NCBI GenBank assembly: GCA_963422465.1
Contig: OY730169.1
Coordinates: forward strand, 5,084,001-5,148,000
DNA from: Lichina pygmaea
Taxonomy: Eukaryota > Ascomycota > Lichinomycetes > Lichinales > Lichinaceae
Direction: 5' to 3'
Length of the DNA: 64,000 nucleotides
The position numbers were made by a program, and so were the translations under genes. Each line of letters opens with the position of its first letter. The stretch's first letter is position 1. Positions 1-10,805 of this stretch are shown piece after piece. Below the pieces are notes generated by a model that saw only the letters and a program-made list of their open reading frames with translations, searched no databases and was not told where the DNA came from.

Positions 1-610
1 TGTGTCGATGGCCCGTCGCAGCGGGTCGCGACACCAAAGTTGCGCTTCGCATGTTTTGGTATTTCCTAATCCGGCCGGTCAAGACCGACTACGTAGCACG
101 TGACCCTGCTGTAATTCCCCACTCCGTGCCCCGCAGTTGCCCCTCCTGGAGTGATAACATGGCGATGTGACAAGTGAATCGCAAGCAGCTCGTACGTCTT
201 GTACTCCGTACGTACGAGAATGCTAAGGTTCATGCGAACAGTATTCCCTTGTACCTTGCAGACCATTTCTTGGATAGTTTACTTACGAGTATGGCACCCC
301 GGTGTGGCGATGACTTGGGACGAGCCGCTGAAAGAAGAATCGTTGGGCCGAAGGGTTCAATCGATGCTCCGGGACGTTGGCATTGATCACGTTACTCCCT
401 CACTGGACATAGGAGTTATCAACATTAACATCAACATCGAGCATCTCTCATGTTGCCGCGCCTGTGTATTATCTATCGTCGCTGTCCTCCCCGATCAATC
501 TGGATGTCAAGTCGTTTGCTCGAGTTCATATTAACATCGGCACCGCCACGGACTCGCTGTACGTAAATACCGTTGAGCCTTCAAGCCGTGAGCAGTAATC
601 AGTTGCCGCC
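1..610. other. Intergenic, no gene recognised
   Basis: Sequence downstream of the GDI stop codon to the left edge. Short open frames exist on both strands, but none has a recognisable domain or a convincing splice structure. I see nothing else in it. Confidence 0.5.
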
Positions 611-2384
611 CTAGTCTTCCGCTAGCTTCTGCCCCTCTCTCAAGCCCTCGACGACTAGTTCTTGGCGTTCGGCCCGGAGGTAAATGTTTTTGATATCATC
701 TAGGAATGGGATCAGCGGCGAACGCAACTGGCCGGATTCCTAGTCTAGCTCACCGGTAGTCGTCTCAAAGTGGCTAGAGGCGTCATAGCTTTTTGAGATG
801 AAGATGTTGTCGTTGACGCCACTCTCCAGCGGCTCATACAGCGGAATGGCCGGGCCCATGAACTTCTCCTCGATCTTGCCGAGCCGCTCGAAACCCGGCT
901 GCAGCTCCAAGTGATAGTTGCTCTTTGTCTCTGCGATGGTAGAGACGATGGCGATGTAGTATCCCTTGGGACAGACATTGTGAGCGGACGACACCACGGC
1001 GATGTATATGTCTAGACGAGTCAGCGCTTTCCTCGCTCGGACCAAGGGCGCATGTTACCATTCTTCCGGCCCACTTGCGACTGAGGGATGATGATCTGGG
1101 CCGAGTCGCTATTGTCCGTGTTTGCGACGGGGTGCGTCAAGATGCAGATGGCTCTGACGACATGACCCACGATCTGGACTTTTCCGGGGAAGTACGACGG
1201 GTCGCCAACAATCTTCTTGGCCCTGGTGGTGAACTTCATCCCTTCGCCTTCATCTCCTCGCTCCTTCATCGTGGCTTTGATGCCGGCGGCCTTGGAACCC
1301 TCGTAGATGATCTCGTCGATATTTGTGTTGAGCATATATGTCCCGCCGTAGATGGCCGATAGACGAGCGAAGCCCTGTGGAAGCTCGCCCAGGCCGTACA
1401 GGGGGTAGATGTACGGCGACTTCCCGTAGCGTGCCATGGAGCTTGCATACAGCCGGATGCGGTTGACGCACTCGACGGCGGCTCCCTTGTCGGTGATGTA
1501 TTCATCCGTCTGATACAAGGCCATGGCATGGCCCAGGAAATCGCGCGTGGACGCTTCGAGGCCAAACTTGTCGTAGACCTCCTTCATCGTACACGAGTAC
1601 ACGTTGAAGCCTGGAGGTTCTATGAGCGCACACGCGCGTTAGATCTGGGGGTTCCCATACCGTTATGAGTCGCTGGGTCGTTCTCGTCGAAGTTGCTGGC
1701 CCACTCGAGGAACTTCTTCATCCTCCTCTTCTCGAAGAGTCCCATCAAGGGCGACTGGAGAGCCTCCTTGGCATCCGAGGGCACCTTTGCCACGGTCGCC
1801 TTCGATCCGCTACCCTGCTGCACGTAGCTTCCTGCTATCTGCTTGAAGTCAAGATATCGGGTGACGTCGGTGGAGACGAGAATGTTGGTCAGTTCACCGT
1901 TGGCCATCAGGAGCTTGGACACGAGGTCGACGTTCCAGTCGTTGGGTCTGCCATATTTCTTCCAGGGCTCCTCGCCGGGCTTGAGATTGCCGTATTTTCG
2001 GAAGAGCTGCGTGGGGTCAGAAGCAACGAGCCCAAGATGGAAACCGCTGCACGTACGGTCTCGATGTTGACTGACGCAGCCTCGCTACGAAGCGTTAGTT
2101 GGTCAACAACGGCCAAGCCGGGGGAGGACGAAGCAGTTACCCTCCATAGTGATCATTGCGGTCGACATGCAGCACCTTCTTTCCCTTGACGCTGAAAACC
2201 CTGCACGATGCCTGTCAGCTAGGAACATCAGGATGTCGTCTCTGGCCAGCGACTAACCCCGAGAGCACACATTCGGTGAGGCCTAGATGATGGCGGGGTC
2301 AAATCACTTCCGAGCATCTTGGGCATTCAAGAGCATACCTGTGCCCATCACCACCATATCGTACTCGGGGGCTATCTCGTCCAT
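611..2384 (-). CDS. GDI1: Rab GDP-dissociation inhibitor
   Basis: Secretory-pathway GDI extracts GDP-bound, prenylated Rab/Ypt GTPases from membranes and recycles them through the cytosol. The start reads MDEIAPEYDMVVMGTG, the usual N-terminal nucleotide-fold strand. Later exons give GLTECVLSG, the DRNDHYGGEAASVN block, RKYGRPNDWNVDLVSK and LLMANGELTNILVSTDVTRYL, and then the conserved YQTDEY and YPLYGLGELPQGFARLSAIYGGTYML segments, all typical of the family. About seven exons are needed. The frame after FISKSYDASSHFETTTGELD stops early unless an intron beginning GTGAGC is removed; the next exon then supplies DDIKNIYLRAERQELVVEGL and ends LAED at position 611, matching the usual fungal C terminus. 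Length about 460 aa, normal for GDI. It is divergent from the mitoribosomal gene to its right. Identification is secure; individual splice sites are by eye. Confidence 0.93.
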
Positions 2385-3002
2385 TTTGCCGGGGTAGAAC
2401 TACTGTCGGGCGACCGATCTACTTGTGCGTGCTGTGATGGGATATCTTGATGTGACGAGTTGCGTCAGAGATCAAGCCCCTCCTAACGGCTAATGCGGGG
2501 CGCGTAATTTACGGCGGACGATACTAGCTGACACTCCGACACATCAATTTTGCCGACCACAGAATTGAAAATTGAGAATTGACAATCGACTATCGACTTG
2601 TCGAAGGTTCTGTTGAAGGCTGCTACAATTCAAATCTGAGATCTGTGATTCCAAGCTCATGACTGTTGAGCGGCCAGGCGACTGGTCTGCGTACGGCGTC
2701 AGCGTCCGTACGGAAGAGGCTTCCAGCGCGTAAGACTCTCTTGATTCTCTGTGTCGTGATCTAGCAGTCTAATATACAGGAAAATTCTCTTCTCTCACGT
2801 GACCTCGGCTCTGGCAGCGAGCGAGGACTGGTCTCTCCCACCCCCCAGGTCAACACAACTCTACGTTACATACGGACCGTACATACGTACATACTACGTA
2901 CGAGGTACGTACGCCGGTAAATGCCGTGCCGCGCCAGAGCTTCGCGACAAAATATCGAGGCCAAAATCGCCTGCGAGCTCTACAAAGTAGCCTTCCCACT
3001 CG
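2385..3002. promoter_or_regulatory. Shared upstream region of GDI1 and MRPL4
   Basis: About 620 bp between two divergently transcribed genes, so it should hold both promoters. It includes a TACG-rich patch at about 2870-2912 of the kind repeated in many intergenic regions of this window. No TATA box or specific operator is evident. Confidence 0.5.
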
Positions 3003-4115
3003 ATGTCTTCAGCACCAGCGCTCCAGCGACCTGTCACGTCCAGTCGCAGGCTCCTTTTCCACCATCTTCCCCCACCTTATCTGCTCCCGTGTCTATCTTC
3101 TGGTGCTCTTGGGTCGGCCGGCGGTCGGGCGGCTTTCTCGACCCAGCCATGGCGTGCGTATCCGCGGGACAAGAGCCGCACTCGAGGCGTGTCCGCCATC
3201 CACCGGACAGGGCCGAAGCAGGCCCTGTCGGTGTCGAAAGACCCGCTACCGCGACCGGTGCTCGATGCAAAGAAGCGGACCAAGTACCCCGTCGACGAGA
3301 ACCACGGGCTCTGGCAGTTCTTCAACAGCAAACGCACGACCTTGAACACCCCGGAACAGGACCACGCTCACGGTTCGTCAGACCCCGAAGGCACCATCGA
3401 TCTTGCTGACCCTGGCTTCCGTACACCATGACTGACGATCTCAAACTGATGGGGTGTACAGGCCGGGCGTGGACCGCGGAAGAGCTCCGTCATAAATCCT
3501 GGGAAGACCTGCATAGTCTCTGGTGGGTGTGCGCCAAGGAACGGAATCGCCTGGCCACCGAATCGTTCGAGAGATCGAGGCTGAACGCCGGCTATGGCGA
3601 CTATGAGGCTGAAGAACGTGATCACGCGGTAAGACTTGACGTCACCGTCTCTCCGGGTAGTACTCGGAGGGATCTCTACAGCCATCCCACACGATGGCTC
3701 AACTGCATTTCTAGCTGATCGTGAAGGTTGTTCTGGGGCCAACCAGACGTGTGAAACGACCGACCTTCGTGTCCTGCTTTCAGAGTCTTTCCTTTGACCT
3801 CTTGCGCAATCTGCTCTCCTGCGGGCTACTGCTGACGCGCCGACAATGCATCAGGTTCGTCACACAATGCGAGCCATAAAGCATGCTCTCACCGAGCGCT
3901 ACTATGCCTGGGAAGAAGCCAGCAAGCTAGCCAGGAGCGATCCGGAGGTCAATCTTACTGGGGATGGGCCTACCCTGATCCCGTCCGATTTCGAGGTAAT
4001 CCGTCCCAGTCATGCTTGGCCGTGTCACAAGCTTAACTCGTCGTGGCAGGACGATGAACCGTCGATGGGAGACGCGCAGACAGGTGCCCAGGATGATAAG
4101 AGAGTGGCTGTTTAG
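3003..4115 (+). CDS. MRPL4: Mitochondrial large-subunit ribosomal protein uL29m (MRPL4/L47 family)
   Basis: Component of the mitochondrial 54S ribosomal subunit near the exit tunnel. The first exon (3003-3372) encodes an N-terminal extension rich in Arg and Ser, as for a mitochondrial presequence, ending in [20 protein letters not shown]. After an 89-nt intron (3373-3461) comes the family core [29 protein letters not shown]. An intron at 3629-3854 leads to [22 protein letters not shown], the second conserved helix. A possible third intron (3996-4049, 54 nt) is a multiple of three and has no stop codon, so its removal or retention changes only 18 residues. The end DDEPSMGD...DDKRVAV is acidic and variable. 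The protein is about 210 aa, within the fungal range. Confidence 0.92.
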
Positions 4116-4254
4116 TAGGAGGACCGGTTGAGCAATAGTATGCAATACTCGTAGTACTACAAAGACAGGGGTGGTACGCCACAGAATTGCGAGGGAGAGT
4201 AACTATACAATTGACAATATCACTTGTGGCTCTGCAACGAGACCGTCAGAGAAA

Positions 4255-4425
4255 GTGATAGCAGAAGCAGTGACAGCACAAGTGATAGTGACAGCATAAG
4301 TGACAGTGACAGTATAAGTGACAGTGATAGCATGAGTGACAGTAATAGCACAAGTGATAGAGAAAGTGACAGAGAAAGTGATAGCAGAAAGTGATAGTAG
4401 AAGAAATAACAGCACAAGTGACAGC
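4255..4425. repeat. 18-bp minisatellite
   Basis: Degenerate tandem copies of an 18-bp unit resembling ATAAGTGACAGTGATAGC, about nine units. It gives a spurious Ser/Thr/Ile/Leu-rich frame on the minus strand. It abuts the longer-period array that follows. Confidence 0.85.
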
Positions 4426-4429
4426 TTGT

Positions 4430-4945
4430 GTTAAGGCACAGGATAGAGAGAAGTATTAAAGTACCTAGATTTGTGTGGGAGATCTGGTGGTAGAAGAAAT
4501 CCCACACTAGTCTTATGAGTACTTTAATTTGAATAGGATTATAGCAGTAGAGCAAGTACCTGACTAACTCTATTTCAGACATAGGACAGAGTGGCACTAA
4601 AGTAAAGTACCCAGATTTGTATGAGAAATCTGCTGGTGGAGGATGTATCATGCTAGAGTCTTATGAGTACTTTGGTTTGTATGGAGATTATAGTGGTAGA
4701 GCAAGTATCCGACTAACTCTACTTCAGACATGGGACAGAGGGGGGGCACTGAAGTAAAGTACTTATATTTGTATGGTAGTTCTCGTGGTGGAGTATGTAC
4801 CACACTAGTCTAGTGCAAGACTTGGAAGATACATCTATTTCAATGCTTACACATTGATAGAATAAGTATCTCTTTGTACATGGGATGGAGGGAGGTACTG
4901 AAGTAAGAGGGGGGCACCGAAGTAAGAAATCTGCATACTGGGGGG
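4430..4945. repeat. Tandem array with about 149-bp period
   Basis: Three full degenerate copies and a partial fourth. Landmarks are a GGACAGAG-type block followed by AAGTAAAGTAC, at about 4435, 4583, 4732 and 4881, with GAGTACTTT and CAAGTATCC-like blocks at constant offsets inside each copy. AT-richer than the flanking genes. No coding potential. Confidence 0.8.
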
Positions 4946-5071
4946 TACGGCAGTAATTGTCTGTTTTTTGTCAACCGCGTGCCCCGATCCTCCGGGCCAG
5001 CGGTCGTCGAATTCAATTCATCCATCACCATGGCCATCTCGTCGAGTCTATTCAATTGAATCAGCACGAAG

Positions 5072-5653
5072 ATGACCACTCCCCGACCTGCAGTATCAGC
5101 TGCCTACATCGCTCTTACCGCTGTAACGCAAGCCCGGGCTGCGTCGGCTGATCCCTTGCAGTACCCGCCGATTTTGCTGTTGCTACTGCTGCAGTTGACC
5201 CCCGCGCCAACACTGCTGCTGAGCCGCGGGCGTGCTGCCGAGAATCCTGCTGCTACCGTACAGCTGCTACCGGGCGTGCTGCTGAGGGTGCTGCTACTAC
5301 GGCTAGTACCACGACTACTCCTGCTGCTGGCAGGTCAAGACAGTCGTCGGTCATCGACGTCGCTGCGCCGGGACACAGGCATGCGCCGTCATTGACAGCA
5401 GGGATCGAGGCCCTTCCAAGCCCGCCAACAAACAACATGCGAGCACTTGCAGCACTGCCACGCCGCCTGATACCGTAACGGAGATCTGGGCCAGCCGCAG
5501 CGGGCCCTCCAAGCCACCGATAGACTGGATGCCGTCGTCCAACCAAAAGGCCGCGCCAGCGTACACCCGCGGGTCGCGAGCATCCCCGCAGTGCAGCCGC
5601 TGCAACGAACAGTGTGGGCTGTTCCCACGCTGTGTAGTGGTGATCTTGTAGGG
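5072..5653 (+). pseudogene. Frame-broken gene remnant with a DUF3716-like Cys motif
   Basis: No single frame covers the region. An Ala/Thr/Pro-rich stretch in one frame (about 5150-5400) passes into another frame at about 5340-5400, which runs on as TEIWASRSGPSKPPIDWM and ends in SPQCSRCNEQCGLFPRCVVV and a stop near 5651. The CxxC-x3-C-x4-C pattern with the FPRCVVV ending resembles the short Cys module of DUF3716, a fungal-specific domain often found in repeated or decaying genes. No intact start can be assigned. It may be a degraded gene, or an intron-containing gene whose junctions I cannot place. Confidence 0.3.
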
Positions 5654-6200
5654 CTGATGCAGCTGACTAAGTATCAGGGCCACCTAATATTTTGGGCCGA
5701 TCAACAGCCAAAGTTGGCTATAGGAATGGACCAACAGGAGTGCAACGAATGTTAGAGCACCAGATCACGTCTAGCGTAGACAACAGGACGGTATATACTC
5801 CCGTAGAGAACTACGTGATGGCTCTAACAACCACTCCTCCACAAAAAGCGACGGTTACGATTATTTTGAAGTTTCGTTGAACGATCAGAACTCGAAACTG
5901 GCCTCTGGGCTGCCGGATCCGCGATTCAAGACTGTAGCTTGTGGATGGTGAAGCTATCAGCATTGAACTTACGTGCAATGAAATGATGTTGACCCATTGA
6001 CTGCCAACGGCCGAGGAGACGATATGACGACAAGACAGAGCCCTTCCGTCTCTACGATGCGCCAAAGGACCAACTCCACGTGATACCCGTACGAACGTAG
6101 GAATGCGCTGAACACCCGAACCCGGTATCATGCCGCCGTCGAGGACATGCAGTCATTCCCACAAAGTTCCCCCCCCCCCCCCCCCCCCCCGTCAAGAGAG
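5654..6200. other. Intergenic with a 22-nt poly-C run
   Basis: No gene recognised. A run of 22 C residues (6169-6190) lies 10 nt beyond the stop codon of the minus-strand gene that ends at 6201, so its mRNA would carry poly-G at the start of the 3' UTR. Confidence 0.5.
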
Positions 6201-6938
6201 TCATAAGCTCAGCCGATCCAGACTCAAGCGGTCGATGCTGCGATGCCTCTTCGCCATGCTTAAGCGATAGAAGCGTTCTTCGCCCGACGGAGTCCTGCCT
6301 CCGATGTACAGTTTCTCCGTGCCGAGCGCATCGCGGAACCCCTCGCTCGAGCTGTTGGAGTCTCGACGTTGGCCCGTCGACTTGTTCCCGAGATGACCGC
6401 CGGGAGATGTTGGCGAGATCGAGAGGGCCGAGGAAGGCTGTTGTGCTCTCGGCTGGAGATGGCCAGAAGCGACTTGGGCGGCCGCCGAAGCTGCGCCGGC
6501 GCTGGAAACCGCCTTGGTAGATATTGTTCGCGGGCTGGAATGGCCGATGGCTGTCTGTCGACTCGACGACGACGCAGATGTTGCGGCGTGGACCACGGCT
6601 GCGGCGGCAGACGCGCTGCCAGAGGTGGTTGTCGATGATGCTTGTTGGATGGCCGAGTGGGCTCTGAAGGCAGCGAAGAAGCTGGCGAAGAATGGCCGAT
6701 TTGTCGACATGCCGGACATGGGCTTGCAAACTCGGGTGAGAAAGGGCTGGGTCGTCGGGGAGTCCTTTTCAAGGCCAAGAAGCTCTTTGACACCGTGCAC
6801 CTTCACGAGACTGGCCGCAGGTGACCGCTCTCTTGTACCGGTGCGAAAGTGATCTATATGATCTCGTGTGGGTAGTGCTCTTCGGTCGTCAGCATGTCCG
6901 ACGACACCTTGAGCACTGCCTAAGCCTGGTTCTACCAA
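6201..6938 (-). CDS. Conserved fungal protein of unknown function, Ser/Ala-rich
   Basis: A 245-codon uninterrupted frame. Most of the protein is low-complexity Ser/Ala/Thr sequence and probably disordered. The C terminus is much more structured in composition and looks conserved: DALGTEKLYIGGRTPSGEER, then FYRLSMAKRHRSIDRLSLDRLSL at the stop. The motif combination resembles small fungal-specific hypothetical proteins, but I cannot name a family or function. No signal peptide or membrane segment is seen. The Met at 6938 is the first in frame; the real start could be further inside, for example at the Met of MSGMSTNRPFFASF. The stop is followed after 10 nt by a poly-G run in mRNA sense. Confidence 0.6.
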   Translation of the reverse strand: MVEPGLGSAQGVVGHADDRRALPTRDHIDHFRTGTRERSPAASLVKVHGVKELLGLEKDSPTTQPFLTRVCKPMSGMSTNRPFFASFFAAFRAHSAIQQASSTTTSGSASAAAAVVHAATSASSSSRQTAIGHSSPRTISTKAVSSAGAASAAAQVASGHLQPRAQQPSSALSISPTSPGGHLGNKSTGQRRDSNSSSEGFRDALGTEKLYIGGRTPSGEERFYRLSMAKRHRSIDRLSLDRLSL

Positions 6939-7692
6939 GCCGGGGTGTCGTCCAACGTGCTTCCTCGGCTATGACAGGACCGTGGTTCTGGCCGAGGTAA
7001 ATCGTCGTAATCGTTAGCTTACGTTATTGCAGCTGATTGCCTTGTCTCCTCAAGAAATATGTTATTATGAGACTTTTCTCTCACGGCCGTCATCATGTTC
7101 TTCGGGGCGTTCAAGCACTGAGCCATATGTCGGGTAAGCCCGGGATTGAGACGAGAAGTGACCGGAACTGTGACAGGGGGCCCATGCAGATGACCGTGTT
7201 GCTGTTCGGACATATGACCGTACCTGTACGGAAGTATGACATGTACGAAGTACGTATGTACCTCTCCATTTTCAGCAAGTCCGGTTGCAGAGAAAGTCCT
7301 CTTTCGTACCTCTACCATACGAGTATGTCAACTTCGCACGCCCCACGAGTCCGAAGAGTGACTGACTATCACGTGATTCTTCAGGGAAGTTCTCTGGTAC
7401 TTCGTACTTGTACGTTCCGTACGAGTACTCGTACTGCTACTGTAGCGACAAGGAGCCGACTAAGCTGATTTGTTCGCTATGACTAAGCTTCGAGCCTCAA
7501 CCTCTGGCCGTACGTAGATGTTCGAGTCGACGAAGCGAAGTATCAACGTCACAGCTTTCCATCTCCCTACTGTACTTCGGAAGCGTCAGCTCCGTCAAGC
7601 CGATTTCCTCACTCTCAATTATGGTGCATCCTACACAGCCCAGACATCAGGTCACCGGCCTTCGAACCTGGACTGTACGACCCAAATACCAG
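6939..7692. other. Intergenic upstream of QCR10 and the 6.2-kb gene
   Basis: Divergent upstream region of two genes. It contains dispersed GTACG words (7228-7270, 7405-7440) and an ATCACGTGAT palindrome near 7369, a bHLH-type E-box core in an 8-10 bp palindrome. No gene recognised. Confidence 0.45.
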
Positions 7693-8279
7693 ATGTACCA
7701 GTCGCCCTTCGCACCGGGGTTCGTGCCCTCTCTCCTGGCCCGTATGCCTGCTGGCCAACATGACGCTGACCTGTCTCCGCTCCATTCAGATATAAACAGA
7801 ATGTCAATGTCCACGGCGTCACGCTCAAGGGTCTCGCTAGATAGTATGCGCTTCTCTCGTTGCATACGACGGTTCCTCTGTTTCCATGTCCAATGCAAGC
7901 AGTCGACATCACCCTCGCTCCTTGAATTTCAATGGGCTCTAATCTGTTTGCCACACACGTAGTGCTATGCGTTTTGCCGGGCTTGGCGCCGCGGCTGGCA
8001 TAGCGGTGTTCTATTTTGCGTCAAGCATGCCGAGATTTCAACGAGATCTCCTCAAAGTGAGCACTTCTTGCATCCCTCACATTGGACTTATCGAATGTTT
8101 TGCATGGCGAGCCACGTCGGCTGCCTCTGCCACAGTCATTGCTAACCCAACGGTCGTTAGAAATTGCCGATCATTGGTGATAGCTGGGATCGAGACGTAC
8201 CTGCATCCGACAATGTAAGATTCCACCTACCTTGACCATCTTCGTCGGCGCCAGCTGAATCTAGCACCAGCCGTTCTGA
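7693..8279 (+). CDS. QCR10: Cytochrome bc1 complex subunit 10
   Basis: Small single-membrane-span subunit of mitochondrial complex III, near the Rieske protein. Five exons: 7693-7718 (MYQSPFAPG), 7790-7843 (YKQNVNVHGVTLKGLAR), 7963-8056 (YAMRFAGLGAAAGIAVFYF then ASSMPRFQRDLLK), 8161-8217 (KLPIIGDSWDRDVPASDN) and 8271-8279 (Pro-Phe-stop). The pieces join in frame at GT-AG borders and reproduce the fungal Qcr10 layout: an HGVTL-type segment, one hydrophobic span at about residues 29-44, then PRFQRDLLKKLPIIG and the PASDNPF terminus. About 78 aa, normal for the family. An in-frame Met upstream (7621) exists, but the extension is not family-like. Confidence 0.88.
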
Positions 8280-8744
8280 TCATCACTCTTCCCGCTCCTT
8301 GTTTCATTCCGGTCATCTGGCAAGCTGTTTCGTCTCTTGGTCTGCGAGCGCCATCATCGTCCTTTTAGCACTAGCCATCCGAGGCGCAAAGACATGCTGG
8401 AATTGCACTGTATTCGATCGCTGTAGCAATATGACGTTTCCGGCCATGATCTCTATTGAAAGATGCACGTTCAGATGAGCTTCGTCTGTACCACACATTA
8501 TCGGTCCTGAACCGTATCGATCGATTGGTCGAATTCCCACACCATTCTAGTACTAGCAGAAATCCAGACTATGCTAGATCTGCTATGAAATATCAGGTAA
8601 GGAGAACTCCGAGTGGAGTAATAAACCCTTCGTCTGCAAGTGCCTCGACAGCACTATCCTGCCGGGAAAAACGGTGAAACATTGGGGGGTTGGCTGGCCA
8701 TGATGTTCATCTGTACGCGAGCCAACTTCCTTGCGTCGAACCAA

Positions 8745-8890
8745 CACGTAGCCCGTCCCTTTTTCACGATGAGCCGTACCCTTTCATGATGGTCTGTATC
8801 TTTTCTTGATGGCCCGTCCCTTCCGCGACGGGCAGCATCTTCCGTGATGGCCCGTACCTTCTGTGATGATCTGCATCTTTCGTGATGGCT
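8745..8890. repeat. 19-20 bp minisatellite
   Basis: Six to seven degenerate head-to-tail copies of GATGGCCCGTACCTTTCGT-like units, starting near 8748, 8768, 8788, 8808, 8827, 8846 and 8865. Noncoding. Confidence 0.8.
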
Positions 8891-8939
8891 GTCGATTCCA
8901 ATCGCCCCAGTCTTGCAGCGCTCTTGTGGACCCCCCGAG

Positions 8940-8978
<39 letters not shown>

Positions 8979-9440
8979 GGGTTGTCCCCTTCATGGCTGG
9001 CCAAAAGGAAAATACTGTGAAGGGGGGTTACCATACGGTAAAGTACGGTACGGTACGGTACGGTACAGTACAGTACCGTACAGATGGAAAGCTTTTGCTG
9101 CGTGTAGATGAAGCTTCACTGGACATTTCTGCAACACGTTAGGATCCGAAGATTGCATGTCTAAGGATGGAGTGGAAGGATATGCTCCGGGTTGGACGTA
9201 TGCCGTGAGCAGACGAGAACGAATCCCTCACCGATTCCTTCCCCCCCCTCCCCTCCTCCCCAAGAAAGGACAGAAAGCTAAGAGGGAGAAAGGCTGTGTA
9301 TCGGAATAGACGAAAACCAAGTACCGTTTTAGATGGAAGAAGGAGAACGCAGCTTGCATTCAATCGTGATGATGACGCTTCTTGATGGAAAATCCCAAAC
9401 AAGGGGAAAGAAGGAGAAGGAGAAGGAGAAGGAGGAGTTT

Positions 9441-9463
9441 CCCCCCCCCCCCCCCCCCCCCCC
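9441..9463. repeat. Poly-C run of 23 nt just after a stop codon
   Basis: 23 consecutive C on the plus strand. It lies 4 nt beyond the stop codon of the minus-strand U-box gene, so the mRNA would carry poly-G directly after the stop. Confidence 0.9.
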
Positions 9464-9467
9464 TTAT

Positions 9468-10805
9468 TCACCAATCCACCGCCCAGCCGTTTGTCTCCAG
9501 AAACTGATCGCACGCCTGTTTGAGGGCGAGGTTCGGTCGTAGGTCTTCGACGCGCATGGGCTCGCGCGTTATCGGATCGATGTTGGAGCGGCGCAGATGT
9601 TCGATGATGGTCGATCGTTCGAAGGAGTGGCCTGTCTTGGTCTGGATGTTGTGTTGGGGAGGTCAGGGGGAGAGTATAGACCGCGCGCTCTGCTGTGATA
9701 CTTAGGGGGAGGGTGTTGTGGGGGGTTTTGTGGGGACGGAGGAAAGATGACGGGAATGCGGCTCGTGCATGGGAAAGGAGATGGCTGGGAGGAAATGACG
9801 GACGAGAAGAACGCCTGCGTACCATGACTGGATCGTGCATGACGGCGAACGAAATGTTGTCGACGAGGTACTCTGGCACTTCCTGCCTCGGCCTGTCAGC
9901 GAGCCAACCCCCTTCGATGAGGTGATTCAACGATCAAGAGAGTCTAGAACACGGCAAAGTGCCCGGAGGACGCTCCGGGGTACGAAAGACGTACTCGATA
10001 GGCTAGCGGCGGGTCGCCGACGGCGAAGACACTGCGCAGATCCTGAATCTTCTGCGCCGTGACCTGGTCGAGGATGTGTGCCTCGTCCTGGGCCGTGGCC
10101 GGGTCGAGCTCGCCGTTGGCGAGGAGCATGTCGATGGTGCCGCGATCGTCACGACGCGCTTTCTGCAGCCCGGCCTCGAGCTCGTCGAGCAGGGCGTTGC
10201 GGCGTCGGACCCGGTCTCGCTCGCGCACCTCCCACTTCTCCTTCTTGGCCTGGAGCACGAGCGCCGAGATGCTGTTGACGCTCGCGTCGCCCGTCTTGAG
10301 GCACAGGTTGTACGCCGTCAGGGCCGAGGTCAGCGCCTCGTTCGGGTGCTGCAGCGCCATCTGCGCCTGCGCGAGGTAGTAGTACGCCTTCATGTTGTCC
10401 GCCTGCAGCTCGATCGCGTCGAGACAGTCCGACAGCACGCCGTCCCATGCCTGCAGCTTGACCCGAGCAAAGGCTCGGTTCGTGTAGAACGCTGGTGTCG
10501 ACGGGTCGGCGCTGATACTGGCAATTCCCGCCTCGAATTCCCTCCCCCGTTCAGCGAGGATTCTCCCCGGGCTCGCCGGCGCGTTTAAGATGGGAGGATG
10601 GGGAAAAGAGTGGTGGAGATCGGCTCACGCTTGCGTGTAGTACCCCTCGGCGCCCTTGTAGTCCTTGACCTGGAACCGTCTTCGGATGCCCCGCATTGTC
10701 AGCAACAGGGTACGGTGTCGTGGGGCCGTCTAAAGTATGGATACGGCACTCGTCGGCTCACTTATTCCCCTCTTCCTTGAGGTGCACCGCCCTGCTGCTC
10801 GCCAT
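9468..10805 (-). CDS. CHIP/STUB1-like TPR and U-box E3 ubiquitin ligase
   Basis: Co-chaperone ubiquitin ligase: the TPR domain binds the C-terminal tails of Hsp70/Hsp90 and the U-box recruits E2 enzymes to ubiquitinate chaperone clients. Exon 1 reads MASSRAVHLKEEGNK, the first TPR helix. Next come RFQVKDYKGAEGYYTQA and ISADPSTPAFYTNRAFARVK, then DNMKAYYYLAQAQMALQHPN in the third TPR, followed by a charged helical linker (KKEKWEVRERDRVRRRNALL). The C-terminal U-box is split over two exons: VPEYLVDNISFAVMHDPVM, an intron (about 9650-9820), then TKTGHSFERSTIIEHLRRSN, IDPITREPM and a conserved tail ending GWAVDW. Order and length (about 290 aa) match metazoan CHIP. Budding yeast lacks an obvious CHIP, but filamentous fungi are known to have it. 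Confidence 0.9.

Larger units (their letters stand above)
8280..9467. other. Intergenic with several simple repeats
   Basis: Lies between QCR10 and the 3' end of the U-box gene. No gene recognised. It holds a 19-20 bp minisatellite, a GA microsatellite at 8943-8972 and a CGGTA/CAGTA pentanucleotide tract at about 9043-9080. Confidence 0.5.
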
